NCBI GenBank assembly: GCA_965602225.1 | Contig: CBFCYE010000020.1 | Coordinates: 1 to 50,763, forward strand | Source of the DNA: Tenderia sp965602225 | GTDB lineage: Bacteria; Pseudomonadota; Gammaproteobacteria; Tenderiales; Tenderiaceae | Reading direction: 5' to 3' | Length of the DNA stretch: 50,763 nt | In this document: one piece after another, positions 18,477 through 26,971 of the stretch | Layout of the letters: each line of letters opens with the position of its first letter | How positions within the stretch are numbered: the first letter of the stretch is position 1 | Notes under the pieces: model-generated | Database searches by the model: none | What the model was told of the DNA's origin: nothing | Seen by the model: only the letters and a program-made list of their open reading frames with translations | Translations under genes and position numbers: made by a program

Positions 18477-19771
18477 CGGCGTTTGCTCATCTCAACATAG
18501 TCACGCATCGCCGCACCTTGATACAACTGGCGCGGACGGGCAATACGCTGATCAGGATCACCAATCATTTCCATCCACTGTGACACCCAGCCAACAGTAC
18601 GGGCGATAGCAAACATTACCGTAAACATATTGGTTGGAATACCTAGCACCTTATAGATAATGCCCGAATAAAAATCGACATTCGGATAGAGCTTACGCTG
18701 CTTAAAGTAATCATCTTGCAAGGCAACCTCTTCCAGCTTCAACGCCAACTCGAACAACGGATCATTTTCGTCACCCAACTCGGCCAACACCTCATGGCAC
18801 ATCTCACGGATCAGCGTTGCGCGCGGGTCGAAATTTTTATAGATGCGGTGACCAAAACCCATTAAGCGAAATGGATCATTCTTGTCCTTGGCCTTGGCTA
18901 TATATTTAGGCACGTTGCTGGCATCGCCGATCTCATCCAACATATGCAACACCGCTTCATTGGCACCGCCATGGGCAGGCCCCCACAAGGCAGCGATACC
19001 GGAAGCAATACAGGCAAATGGATTGGCCGCCGAACTACCCGCCAGGCGGATGGTCGAGGTACTGGCATTTTGCTCATGATCAGCATGCAGAATAAAGATC
19101 ATATCCAGCGCACGCTCTGCAACCGGATCAACTACATACTCCTCACATGGCACCGAGAACATCATGTTAAGTAGATTGCCCGTGTAACTCAGCCTGTTTT
19201 GCGGATAGACCAACGGCTCGCCAATAGAATGCTTGTAACAGGCCGCAGCAATAGTCGGCATCTTGGCAATCAAACGATGCGCAGCAATCTCACGATGCTC
19301 AGGATTTCGAATATCGGTCGAGTCGTGATAGAAGGCCGACAAAGAACCCACCACACCGACCATAATGGCCATCGGATGGGCATCATGATTAAAACCCTTG
19401 TAAAAACTTCTCAGGCTTTCGTTAATCATGGTGTGACGAGTAATGTTGTCGAGAAAGTCATTCTGCTGCGGCTGCTTTGGTAACTCACCATGAAGCATCA
19501 AATAAGCAACTTCCAGATACGAACTCTTACCTGCCAATTGTTCAATGGGATAACCACGATACAACAACTTACCATTATCACCATCAATATAGGTTATGGA
19601 GCTGCGACAGCTGGCGGTTGAGACAAACCCCGGATCAAAGGTGACGTAACCAAACTCATTAAAAAATGCCTTAATATCTACAGCACCCGGACCATGGGTG
19701 CCATGATAAATCGGCAGCTCAATGCTCTTGCCGGTGACGTTATCTGTAACGGTAACGGTATCTTTGGCCAT
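18473..19771 (-). CDS. gltA: Citrate synthase (type II, hexameric)
   Basis: Condenses acetyl-CoA with oxaloacetate to citrate, the entry step of the TCA cycle. The 432-residue length and N-terminal beta domain (ELPIYHGTHGPGAVDIKAF) mark the NADH-regulated type II form of Gram-negative bacteria. All catalytic residues are present: His in WGPAHGGANEAVLHML, His in MGFGHRIYKNFDPRA, and Asp in PNVDFYSGIIY, followed by ARTVGW. An AAGGGA ribosome site precedes the ATG. It is a monocistronic-looking gene convergent with the unknown gene and 75 bases downstream of the malic enzyme gene. It serves here as the internal reference for two divergent citrate-synthase-fold proteins at 45-46.6 kb. Confidence 0.98.
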   Translation of the reverse strand: MAKDTVTVTDNVTGKSIELPIYHGTHGPGAVDIKAFFNEFGYVTFDPGFVSTASCRSSITYIDGDNGKLLYRGYPIEQLAGKSSYLEVAYLMLHGELPKQPQQNDFLDNITRHTMINESLRSFYKGFNHDAHPMAIMVGVVGSLSAFYHDSTDIRNPEHREIAAHRLIAKMPTIAAACYKHSIGEPLVYPQNRLSYTGNLLNMMFSVPCEEYVVDPVAERALDMIFILHADHEQNASTSTIRLAGSSAANPFACIASGIAALWGPAHGGANEAVLHMLDEIGDASNVPKYIAKAKDKNDPFRLMGFGHRIYKNFDPRATLIREMCHEVLAELGDENDPLFELALKLEEVALQDDYFKQRKLYPNVDFYSGIIYKVLGIPTNMFTVMFAIARTVGWVSQWMEMIGDPDQRIARPRQLYQGAAMRDYVEMSKRR

Positions 19772-19846
19772 AGCAAATAATCCCTTCTTGCATTCTGTTT
19801 AGTTAAAAAGTCATCGGCGCAAGGCCGTCAGTCTTAAACTTAAATT

Positions 19847-21094
19847 TTACGATTTTGGATAATGCTGCGGATAAGGCAGCCGTGCCACACCGCTATCAAC
19901 AGCAGCCCTGGCAACCGCAGGTGGCACCACATCGATCAAACGGGGATCGATTGGCTTGGGAATAATATAGTCCGACCCAAAACTCAAACTCTCCAGGCCA
20001 TAGGCATCCAGCACCGCCTGCGGCACTGGCTCACGGGTTAGATCACGCAGCGCGTGCACGGCCGCGGCGGCCATCTCAGCATTGATCTTGCGCGCCTGCA
20101 CATCCAGGGCACCACGAAAAATGAATGGGAACCCCAAGACATTATTAACCTGATTAGGATAGTCACTACGACCAGTGGCCATGACCAAATCATCACGTGC
20201 CGCCAGCGCCACCTCTGGACGAATCTCTGGATCAGGATTAGACAACGCAAACACTACCGGCTTAGCCGCCATGGTCTTCAACATTTCTTCGCTTAGGGTA
20301 TCCGGGCCAGAGACACCGATAAAGACATCGGCACCATTCATGGCATCGGCCAAAGTCCGCGCATCAGTGTCACGAGCAAACTCACGTTTGTATTCATTCA
20401 GGTCATCACGACCACTATGAACCACCCCAGTACGATCCACCAAGGTCAGGTTTTGCTTCGGCATACCCAGGGTCGTCAACAATCGCATCGAGGCAATTCC
20501 AGCGGCACCCGCACCAACACAGACTATCTTGGCCTGCTCCAGAGTTTTGCCCTGCAACTCAATCGCATTCAGCAGACCGGCAGCAATAATGATTGCGGTG
20601 CCATGCTGGTCATCGTGGAAGACAGGGATATCGAGTTTTTCTATCAAGGCTTTTTCGATAGCAAAGCAGTGTGGCGCAGCAATATCTTCCAGATTGATAC
20701 CGCCAAAGGTCGTTGCTATACAGGCCACCGTGTCGATGAACTGCTCAGGACTATCGGCATCAACCTCGATATCAAAGACATCGACATCGGCAAAACGCTT
20801 AAACAACACGGCCTTGCCTTCCATTACCGGCTTGCCCGCCAAGGCGCCGACATTGCCCAAACCCAACACCGCAGTACCATCTGTGATCACCGCAACAAGA
20901 TTACCCTTGCCGGTATAACGGTAGGCGTTTTGTGGATCAGCGGCGATCTCTCGCACTGGCGCGGCCACACCAGGGGTATAGGCCAGAGACAGGTCATTCT
21001 GATCTTCACAGGGCTTGGTAATAGCGGTGGCAATCTTGCCCGGTTTTGGCTCTGCATGATAGGCCAGTGCACGTCGTTTTAAATCGTCACTCAT
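19847..21094 (-). CDS. Malic enzyme (oxaloacetate-decarboxylating malate dehydrogenase), short form
   Basis: Converts malate to pyruvate and CO2 with reduction of NAD(P). The 415-residue protein contains the malic-enzyme N-terminal domain (LSLAYTPGVAAPVREI and ITDGTAVLGLGNVGALAG, with catalytic Lys in GKAVLFKRFADVDVFD and FHDDQHGTAIIIAAGL). The NAD(P)-binding Rossmann domain follows with VCVGAGAAGIASMRLL. It ends without the C-terminal phosphotransacetylase domain found in MaeB of E. coli, so I leave the symbol blank. It is upstream of gltA on the same strand, 75 bases apart; both deal with C4/C2 carbon flow and may share a transcript. Cofactor preference is not decided from the sequence. Confidence 0.94.
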   Translation of the reverse strand: MSDDLKRRALAYHAEPKPGKIATAITKPCEDQNDLSLAYTPGVAAPVREIAADPQNAYRYTGKGNLVAVITDGTAVLGLGNVGALAGKPVMEGKAVLFKRFADVDVFDIEVDADSPEQFIDTVACIATTFGGINLEDIAAPHCFAIEKALIEKLDIPVFHDDQHGTAIIIAAGLLNAIELQGKTLEQAKIVCVGAGAAGIASMRLLTTLGMPKQNLTLVDRTGVVHSGRDDLNEYKREFARDTDARTLADAMNGADVFIGVSGPDTLSEEMLKTMAAKPVVFALSNPDPEIRPEVALAARDDLVMATGRSDYPNQVNNVLGFPFIFRGALDVQARKINAEMAAAAVHALRDLTREPVPQAVLDAYGLESLSFGSDYIIPKPIDPRLIDVVPPAVARAAVDSGVARLPYPQHYPKS

Positions 21095-21195
21095 GAATCA
21101 TCGTCCATAAAATTTCGTTGAATCTTAGCATATTTGTCGCTTCAGGCTATTTGCGATAGCGTCCCCCCACTTATATATAGGAGGGTTTCGGGCGA

Positions 21196-21990
21196 TTACT
21201 CCAACACCTGTATGAGACCAGGATGGTAAATTCGCAACTGCGTCTGCCCCTTATATTGGTAAAGCCAGCCACGCAGTTTAATGGTTTTACCCTGCAGCTC
21301 TGGCAACTCAAGCCGGTTTTCAAATGCGGCCAGGTCAGACTTATCTATTCGCGCCGCTACCTTACCAGCAAAATTGAGCCAATACGATTTGCGACTCTCG
21401 CCAACACGGATCACTTTACCCTGAACCACCTGAAAACCTGTCAGCCCTGCTGGCAGAGCCGTAGTGGCCAGCCCCTGAAAACGGGGCAAAGACCAAATGC
21501 CTTGCTGGCCGGCCTGGCGCTCCGCAGCCAGATAACAATCGAAATTGGCCAGGTTCTGGCCCACAGCAACACTGGCCGCCAAACCCTGGCGCAACAATAC
21601 AGACTGCAGATTGCGTTGATCTGACAAAAACACATGGGCCAATAGACGACCATAGCGGTCGTTACGCTCAACCCCATAGCGCAACGCCAGACGCTTATTA
21701 CCTGCCAGCAGACCAATCAGCGCCTGACGCGCCTCTCCTGCAAAAGGCTCTGATGACTCGCCATCGTAGCCAATTTCAGGACTATTAATACCTATAAAAC
21801 GTAGCTTACGGCCATCTTTGAGTTTGACCGTATCACCATCGTAGACATGGGCAACCTCTACCCATTCATCGGCCTGAAACGGCAAACATTCCTGGGCCTG
21901 CAACGGCAGACAAAACAAACTCAGCAGCCAAAACGCAAAAAGGGTGCCCTTTTGAGGCACCCTTTTCAATAGACCTGTCGGTCGAAGCAT
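21196..21990 (-). CDS. Secreted thermonuclease-family (SNase) protein
   Basis: A staphylococcal-nuclease-fold protein of 264 residues with an N-terminal signal peptide (hydrophobic LFAFWLLSLFCLPLQA at about 17-32). The SNase domain shows VYDGDTVKLKDGRKLRFIG with the calcium-binding Asp, then the catalytic set in SPEIG...EPFAGEARQAL and ERNDRYGRLLAHVFL. A C-terminal OB-like extension (VVQGKVIRVGESRKSYWLNF ... IKLRGWLYQ) resembles the small nucleic-acid-binding repeat found after SNase domains in some Gammaproteobacteria. It begins six bases after the rpmE stop codon. An intrinsic-terminator-like hairpin lies inside its first codons, so expression would depend on terminator read-through or a start further in. 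It acts in the periplasm or outside the cell by prediction. Confidence 0.88.
   Translation of the reverse strand: MLRPTGLLKRVPQKGTLFAFWLLSLFCLPLQAQECLPFQADEWVEVAHVYDGDTVKLKDGRKLRFIGINSPEIGYDGESSEPFAGEARQALIGLLAGNKRLALRYGVERNDRYGRLLAHVFLSDQRNLQSVLLRQGLAASVAVGQNLANFDCYLAAERQAGQQGIWSLPRFQGLATTALPAGLTGFQVVQGKVIRVGESRKSYWLNFAGKVAARIDKSDLAAFENRLELPELQGKTIKLRGWLYQYKGQTQLRIYHPGLIQVLE
21937..21966 (-). terminator. Intrinsic terminator of rpmE, embedded in the nuclease reading frame
   Basis: A perfect 11-bp stem (AAAAGGGTGCC / GGCACCCTTTT, loop of seven) followed on the minus strand by a run of five T residues. It lies 31 bases past the rpmE stop codon, where a terminator of that gene is expected, yet within codons 9-18 of the downstream nuclease. 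It probably ends most rpmE transcripts and leaves a minority to read into the nuclease gene. Confidence 0.82.
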
Positions 21991-21996
21991 ACAGCT

Positions 21997-22203
21997 TTAT
22001 TTCATGCCGTACTTCTGACGGAACTTATCTACACGACCAGCGGTATCAATAGTCTTCTGCTTACCGGTATAGAAAGGATGACAGTTAGAGCACACATCAA
22101 TAGACAGTGCGTCTTTTTTCAATGTAGAACGAGTGGTGAATGCAGCGCCACAGCTACAAGTCACGTTAACATCAGTGTAGGCCGGGTGGATATCCGCTTT
22201 CAT
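21997..22203 (-). CDS. rpmE: 50S ribosomal protein L31 (zinc-binding form)
   Basis: Ribosomal protein L31 sits in the bridge between subunits. From ATG 22,203 the protein is 68 residues (MKADIHPAYTDVNVTCSCGA...), the standard length. The open frame extends 33 codons upstream, but the GAGG ribosome site eight bases before this ATG and the family alignment settle the start. Four cysteines/ligands typical of the zinc-containing form are present: CSCG near 16-18 and CSNCHPFYTGK near 37-40, the last being the family signature. The paralogous zinc-free form would lack these. It is followed by a terminator and the nuclease gene. Confidence 0.97.
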   Translation of the reverse strand: MKADIHPAYTDVNVTCSCGAAFTTRSTLKKDALSIDVCSNCHPFYTGKQKTIDTAGRVDKFRQKYGMK

Positions 22204-22451
22204 GGTAAAAACCTCATTCTCAATATAACCCCATGCAAAGGGGCATGGTCCGTGAAATAGCCGGGCATAATACCGAAAAACCCCATACCTCACAAGCCCC
22301 ACGAAGACTTAATTTTGCCCCCCCAGCCACAGCATTAAAGTATCGGCCAACCGCAGCCGCCTAAATATAGGCTAATATTGATCCGCGCCCTAAGCAAAAT
22401 CCGGTTTTCGCCAAAAAAACCAATCGTTTATACCCCACACGGAAAACAAGG

Positions 22452-24956
22452 ATGGCCATGAAAGACAAACGGAACTTGCCCTCTTTTAAATATGATTATT
22501 TGGGACTCGATAGCAAATCCTTAAAACACTCCCTTGCCAACCGACTTGAATACTCGGCCGGCAAAGATCTTTACACCGCCACCTCTAGAGACTGGTACCA
22601 CGTTGCCGCCTGGGTATTACGTGACCGCCTGATGGAGCGCTGGATGGAAACCATGCGTAGCTATTACACCGAGGACGCCAAGCGGGTCTACTACCTGTCG
22701 CTGGAATTCATGATCGGTCGCACCCTTAGCAACAGCGCCCTCAGCCTGGGCGTTGATGACGAACTGCGCCAAACCCTAAGCGACATCGGTGTCGACCTTG
22801 AACAAGTACAAGAGATGGAAAGCGATGCAGCACTGGGCAATGGTGGCCTGGGCCGGTTAGCTGCCTGCTTTCTCGATTCCATGGCTACCCTGGGGCTGCC
22901 TGGCTATGGCTATGGCATCCGCTACGAATACGGCATGTTCAATCAACGCATAGAGAACGGCATACAGATTGAACATCCGGAAAACTGGCTGCGCTACGGC
23001 AACCCATGGGAGTTTCCTCGCGCCGAAGTACTCTATCCGGTCAAGTTTAATGGCGAGGTAATTAGCTATCCGGACGACTCTGGAGAAATGCGCTACCAAT
23101 GGGTCGATACCGACGAAGTCATGGCCATGGCCTATGACACCCCCATCCCCGGCTATGCCAACAGCACCGTCAACAACATGCGCCTCTGGTCAGCCAAATC
23201 ATCGCGCGACTTTGAACTTAAATATTTCAACGAAGGCAACTACATCAAGGCGGTTAAGGACAAGAATGATTCGGAAAATCTGTCCAAGGTGCTCTATCCC
23301 GATGACACCACCGAGATGGGCCGAGAACTGCGACTGAAACAACAATACTTTTTTGTCAGCGCCTCCCTGCAAGACATTTTGTATCGCCACATGAAATACC
23401 ACGACAACTTTGACCACCTGCCAGACAAGGTTGCCGTCCAGCTTAACGACACCCACCCGGTACTGGCCATTCCCGAACTCATGCGCCTGTTGGTTGATAA
23501 ATACCATACAGCCTGGGACAAGGCCTGGGACATCAGCAGAAGGACCTTTGCCTACACCAACCACACCCTGCTGCCCGAAGCGCTGGAAACCTGGCCGGTA
23601 AGCGTTATCGAAAAACTATTACCACGCCACATGCAGATCATCTACGAAATCAATCAGCGCTTTCTTGATGAGGTCATGCATCGCAATCCAGGCAATAACG
23701 AACTTCTTAGCCGCATGTCCATCATTGATGAAAACAATGGCAAACGGATTCGCATGGCCCACCTTGCTGTCGTTGGCAGTCACAAGGTCAATGGCGTTGC
23801 CGCGCTACATACCGAGCTGATGAAGCAATCGATCTTTGCCGACTTTAATCGTTTTTATCCCGACAAAATCATCAACAAGACCAACGGCATCACACCACGA
23901 CGCTGGCTCAACCAGGCCAACCCAGAACTCTCCAGCCTGATCTCAAGCAAGATTGGCAATGATTGGACAACCGACCTTGATCAACTCAAAAAACTCATCC
24001 CACTAACAAAAGATAAAGACTTTTGCCTACAATTCAGCGCCGTAAAACGCAACAACAAACTACGCCTAGCGAAACTGATCAAACAACGCCTCAATATTGA
24101 TGTCAATGTGAACTCTATTTTTGACATTCACATCAAGCGCATCCACGAATACAAACGGCAGCTGCTAAACGTTTTGCATGTCATCACACTTTATAATCGC
24201 ATCCGCCACAACCCGGATAACGACATCACCCCTCGAACAATTATTTTTGCCGGCAAGGCCGCCCCCGCCTATCACCTAGCCAAGCTAATCATCAGACTGA
24301 TCAACAATGTAGCCGACATCGTCAACAACGATCCCGCCGTACACAACAAACTTAAAGTCGTTTTCTTGCCCAACTACAATGTATCGCTGGCAGAAGAGAT
24401 CGTTCCTGCCTGTGATTTGTCCGAACAGATTTCCACCGCTGGCACCGAGGCCTCTGGCACAGGCAATATGAAGTTTGCATTAAACGGCGCACTGACTATC
24501 GGCACACTGGACGGCGCCAACATTGAGATCATGGAAGAAGTGGGTGAAGACAACATATTCATCTTTGGCAAGACTGCCAGCGAAGTGGAGCAATGCAAGC
24601 GTGATGGTTACAACCCTTACGATCACTACCATGGCAATCCAGAACTGAAAGAGGTGCTGGATATGATTGAGTCAGGCTATTTTTCACCCAATGAGGCAAA
24701 TCGTTTTCAAGGCATTATCGACACACTCACCAGCCATGGCGACCACTACCTAGTGCTGGCTGATTACGCCGAGTACGTTTCATGCCAGGAACAGGTCGCC
24801 GAGCTTTACTGCGATCCAGACAACTGGACTCGCAAAGCCATCCTGAACACCGCCAACATGGGCAAATTTTCCAGTGATCGCACCATCAAGGAATACGCCG
24901 AAGAAATATGGAACACGAAGCCAGTTGATATTCGTTTGGCTAAAGGGAATCCCTAA
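22452..24956 (+). CDS. glgP: Glycogen/starch/alpha-glucan phosphorylase
   Basis: Releases glucose 1-phosphate from alpha-1,4-glucans with phosphate, using pyridoxal phosphate. The 834-residue protein shows the family blocks in order: YYLSLEFMIGRTLSN, NGGLGRLAACFLDSMATLG, QLNDTHPVLAIPELMRLLVD, NKTNGITPRRWL, HEYKRQLLNVLHV, and the PLP-binding EASGTGNMKFALNGALTIG with the Lys in GNMKF. A second ATG two codons in (22,458) is better spaced from AAGG and may be the real start. The gene stands alone: no glgB, glgC or malQ is next to it. It is closed by a bidirectional terminator shared with rho. Confidence 0.95.
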   Translation: MAMKDKRNLPSFKYDYLGLDSKSLKHSLANRLEYSAGKDLYTATSRDWYHVAAWVLRDRLMERWMETMRSYYTEDAKRVYYLSLEFMIGRTLSNSALSLGVDDELRQTLSDIGVDLEQVQEMESDAALGNGGLGRLAACFLDSMATLGLPGYGYGIRYEYGMFNQRIENGIQIEHPENWLRYGNPWEFPRAEVLYPVKFNGEVISYPDDSGEMRYQWVDTDEVMAMAYDTPIPGYANSTVNNMRLWSAKSSRDFELKYFNEGNYIKAVKDKNDSENLSKVLYPDDTTEMGRELRLKQQYFFVSASLQDILYRHMKYHDNFDHLPDKVAVQLNDTHPVLAIPELMRLLVDKYHTAWDKAWDISRRTFAYTNHTLLPEALETWPVSVIEKLLPRHMQIIYEINQRFLDEVMHRNPGNNELLSRMSIIDENNGKRIRMAHLAVVGSHKVNGVAALHTELMKQSIFADFNRFYPDKIINKTNGITPRRWLNQANPELSSLISSKIGNDWTTDLDQLKKLIPLTKDKDFCLQFSAVKRNNKLRLAKLIKQRLNIDVNVNSIFDIHIKRIHEYKRQLLNVLHVITLYNRIRHNPDNDITPRTIIFAGKAAPAYHLAKLIIRLINNVADIVNNDPAVHNKLKVVFLPNYNVSLAEEIVPACDLSEQISTAGTEASGTGNMKFALNGALTIGTLDGANIEIMEEVGEDNIFIFGKTASEVEQCKRDGYNPYDHYHGNPELKEVLDMIESGYFSPNEANRFQGIIDTLTSHGDHYLVLADYAEYVSCQEQVAELYCDPDNWTRKAILNTANMGKFSSDRTIKEYAEEIWNTKPVDIRLAKGNP

Positions 24957-24967
24957 AAATGTTTCAT

Positions 24968-24997
24968 AAAAAAGGCCAGCTAAAAGCTGGCCTTTTT
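24968..24997. terminator. Bidirectional intrinsic terminator between glgP and rho
   Basis: A 7-bp GC-rich stem (GGCCAGC / GCTGGCC, loop TAAAA) is flanked by six A residues on the left and five T residues on the right. It can therefore terminate both the plus-strand glgP transcript and the convergent minus-strand rho transcript. Confidence 0.93.
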
Positions 24998-25019
24998 CTA
25001 TCGATCTGCTGACTTAAGC

Positions 25020-26276
25020 TTAACGTTTCATCGAATCAAAAAACTCGTTATTGGTCTTAGTGTCTTTCAGCTTATCCAACATAAACTCCATCGCAGCCAT
25101 GTCGTCCATCGAGTGCAGCAGCTTGCGCAGAATCCATACCTTCTGCAAGTCATCCGGCTTGGTTAGATATTCTTCACGACGGGTACCGGAACGATTGATA
25201 TTGATCGCAGGATAGACACGTCTTTCAGCAATCTTACGATCCAGGTGCAACTCCATATTACCCGTACCCTTAAACTCTTCGTAGATCACATCATCCATAC
25301 GCGAACCGGTCTCAACCAGAGCCGTGGCGATAATCGTCAAACTACCACCCTCTTCAATATTACGCGCCGCACCAAAAAAACGTTTTGGTCTATGCAGCGC
25401 ATTGGCATCCACACCACCGGTCAGCACCTTACCAGACGAAGGAATCACCGTGTTGTAGGCACGCGCCAGACGGGTAATAGAATCCAGCAAGATAACCACA
25501 TCACGCTTGTGCTCAACCAAACGCTTGGCCTTCTCAATCACCATCTCAGCAACCTGAACATGGCGACTGGCTGGCTCATCAAAGGTACTGGAAATCACTT
25601 CACCCTTAACCGAACGCTGCATCTCGGTAACCTCTTCCGGACGCTCATCAATCAGCAACACAATCAGATAACACTCAGGATGACTGGCGGCAATCGACTG
25701 GGCGACGCTCTGCAACATCATGGTCTTACCAGCTTTAGGCGGCGAGACGATCATGGCGCGCTGGCCTTTACCTATCGGCGCTACCAGCTCGATTACGCGA
25801 GCAGTCAAATCTTCAGTACTGCCATTACCCTGCTCAATCTTCAAACGCTCATTGGCAAACAATGGCGTCAGATTTTCAAACAGTACTTTATTCTTGGCAT
25901 TCTCTGGCGGCTCGAAGTTAATCAAATCGACTTTCAGCAATGCGAAATAACGCTCACTGTCCTTGGGTGGACGAATCTTACCGGTAACGCTATCACCGGT
26001 ACGCAGATTAAAACGACGAATCTGACTCGGCGAGACATAGATATCATCCGGGCCGGCCATATAGGAACTATCCGCAGCCCTCAAAAAACCAAAGCCATCC
26101 TGCAAAATTTCCAGCACACCATCACCATAAATAGCCTCACCTTTCTTAGCGTGACTTTTCAGAATGGCAAAAATGACCTCTTGCTTGCGCATCCGCGCCA
26201 TGCCATCCAAACCCATGGATAGCGCTAAATCTATCAGTTCAGCTGCAGATTGTTTCTTTAGTTCGGTTAAGTTCAT
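25020..26276 (-). CDS. rho: Transcription termination factor Rho
   Basis: Hexameric RNA-dependent ATPase that ends transcription of unstructured, C-rich RNAs. The 418-residue protein has the N-terminal SAP-like helices (MNLTELKKQSAAELIDLA) and the RNA-binding OB domain (DGFGFLRAADSSYMAGPDDIYVSPSQIRRF). The ATPase domain follows, with P-loop SPPKAGKTMMLQ, Walker B VVILLDSITRLARAYN, the Q/R-loops, and the C-terminal MELHLDRKIAERRVYPAI. It lacks the long insertions of actinobacterial Rho. It is downstream of trxA on the same strand across a 204-base gap, the conserved trxA-rho arrangement. That gap is a candidate autoregulatory leader, as in E. coli, but I see no diagnostic feature in it. Confidence 0.98.
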   Translation of the reverse strand: MNLTELKKQSAAELIDLALSMGLDGMARMRKQEVIFAILKSHAKKGEAIYGDGVLEILQDGFGFLRAADSSYMAGPDDIYVSPSQIRRFNLRTGDSVTGKIRPPKDSERYFALLKVDLINFEPPENAKNKVLFENLTPLFANERLKIEQGNGSTEDLTARVIELVAPIGKGQRAMIVSPPKAGKTMMLQSVAQSIAASHPECYLIVLLIDERPEEVTEMQRSVKGEVISSTFDEPASRHVQVAEMVIEKAKRLVEHKRDVVILLDSITRLARAYNTVIPSSGKVLTGGVDANALHRPKRFFGAARNIEEGGSLTIIATALVETGSRMDDVIYEEFKGTGNMELHLDRKIAERRVYPAININRSGTRREEYLTKPDDLQKVWILRKLLHSMDDMAAMEFMLDKLKDTKTNNEFFDSMKR

Positions 26277-26480
26277 AGTTGGTTATTTAATTGAATTGCG
26301 GAAAATCGCGTATAGGAGAATGTTTGACTGGGGCGAGCTGCGAGTTACACTCGCTGATTACTTTGACGTTAAACGGCTTTTTGCTTGCCGCCTTTTCATA
26401 TTTATTTTGTGAACCCTACCACCTTTATTTCGCCACGTCTAGCCTTAGCCAGACGCGACGCAAATAAAATACTGTACTCT

Positions 26481-26807
26481 CTAAATATTGCTATCTAGAA
26501 AAGCGGTCAGCTGTGACTTCGATACAGCACCGACCTTGGTTGCCTCAACGTTGCCACCCTTAAACAGCATCAGGGTAGGAATACCGCGAATGCCGTATTT
26601 TGGCGGTGTGCCTGGATTTTCATCGATATTGAGCTTAGCAACACGTACCTTGCCGTCGTAATCAGCTGCAATTTCATCCAGAATTGGCGCGATCATTTTG
26701 CATGGGCCACACCAGTCAGCCCAAAAATCGACAAGTACTGCTCCATCAGCGTTTAGCACCTCGGCGTCGAAGGTGGCATCTGTTACATAAACTATGTTGT
26801 CACTCAC
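26481..26807 (-). CDS. trxA: Thioredoxin 1
   Basis: Small cytoplasmic dithiol protein that reduces protein disulfides and ribonucleotide reductase. The active site WCGPC is in VLVDFWADWCGPCKMIAP, and the cis-proline in RGIPTLMLF. A frame open to 26,834 adds nine residues, but that upstream start is itself a GTG with no ribosome site. GTG 26,805-26,807 has GGAG eight bases upstream and gives 108 residues, the same length as E. coli TrxA, with matching N-terminus (SDNIVYVTDATFDAEVL). One difference from most thioredoxins is NPGTPPKYGIRG, where the Asn-Pro-x-x-Ala usually has an Ala. It is divergent from rhlB and upstream of rho, as in enteric bacteria. Confidence 0.96.
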   Translation of the reverse strand: MSDNIVYVTDATFDAEVLNADGAVLVDFWADWCGPCKMIAPILDEIAADYDGKVRVAKLNIDENPGTPPKYGIRGIPTLMLFKGGNVEATKVGAVSKSQLTAFLDSNI

Positions 26808-26950
26808 TATTAAATCTCCAGTATTCAGGGGCACTACAGTTGACTAGCTTATACGAATTAAAAACAATTGGGAATCAAGTGTCTTATTATGGTCAATCCT
26901 TGTAGAATTCAAGCCCAAACTGAATAATATTGCAAGCCCCTGGGGGCAAA

Positions 26951-26971
26951 ATGAGCCAAACAAGCCTATGA
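26951..26971 (+). other. Possible six-codon upstream ORF overlapping the rhlB start
   Basis: ATG at 26,951 opens a frame encoding MSQTSL and stops at TGA 26,969-26,971, which overlaps the rhlB ATG in an ATGA junction. A G-run (CTGGGGGC) lies just before this ATG, while the rhlB ATG itself has no evident ribosome site. This suggests, without proof, that rhlB is translated by coupling to this mini-ORF. Confidence 0.35.

Noticed and set aside
25245..26222. A plus-strand open frame of 325 codons opposite rho
   Set aside because: Same reason: Thr/Asn/His-rich translation with no family features, lying fully within the highly conserved rho gene.
26429..26461. Hairpin downstream of trxA as a terminator
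   Set aside because: The stem has a three-base bulge and a mismatch and is not followed by a T run on the minus strand, so it was not called a terminator. It may still be a pause site or part of the rho leader.
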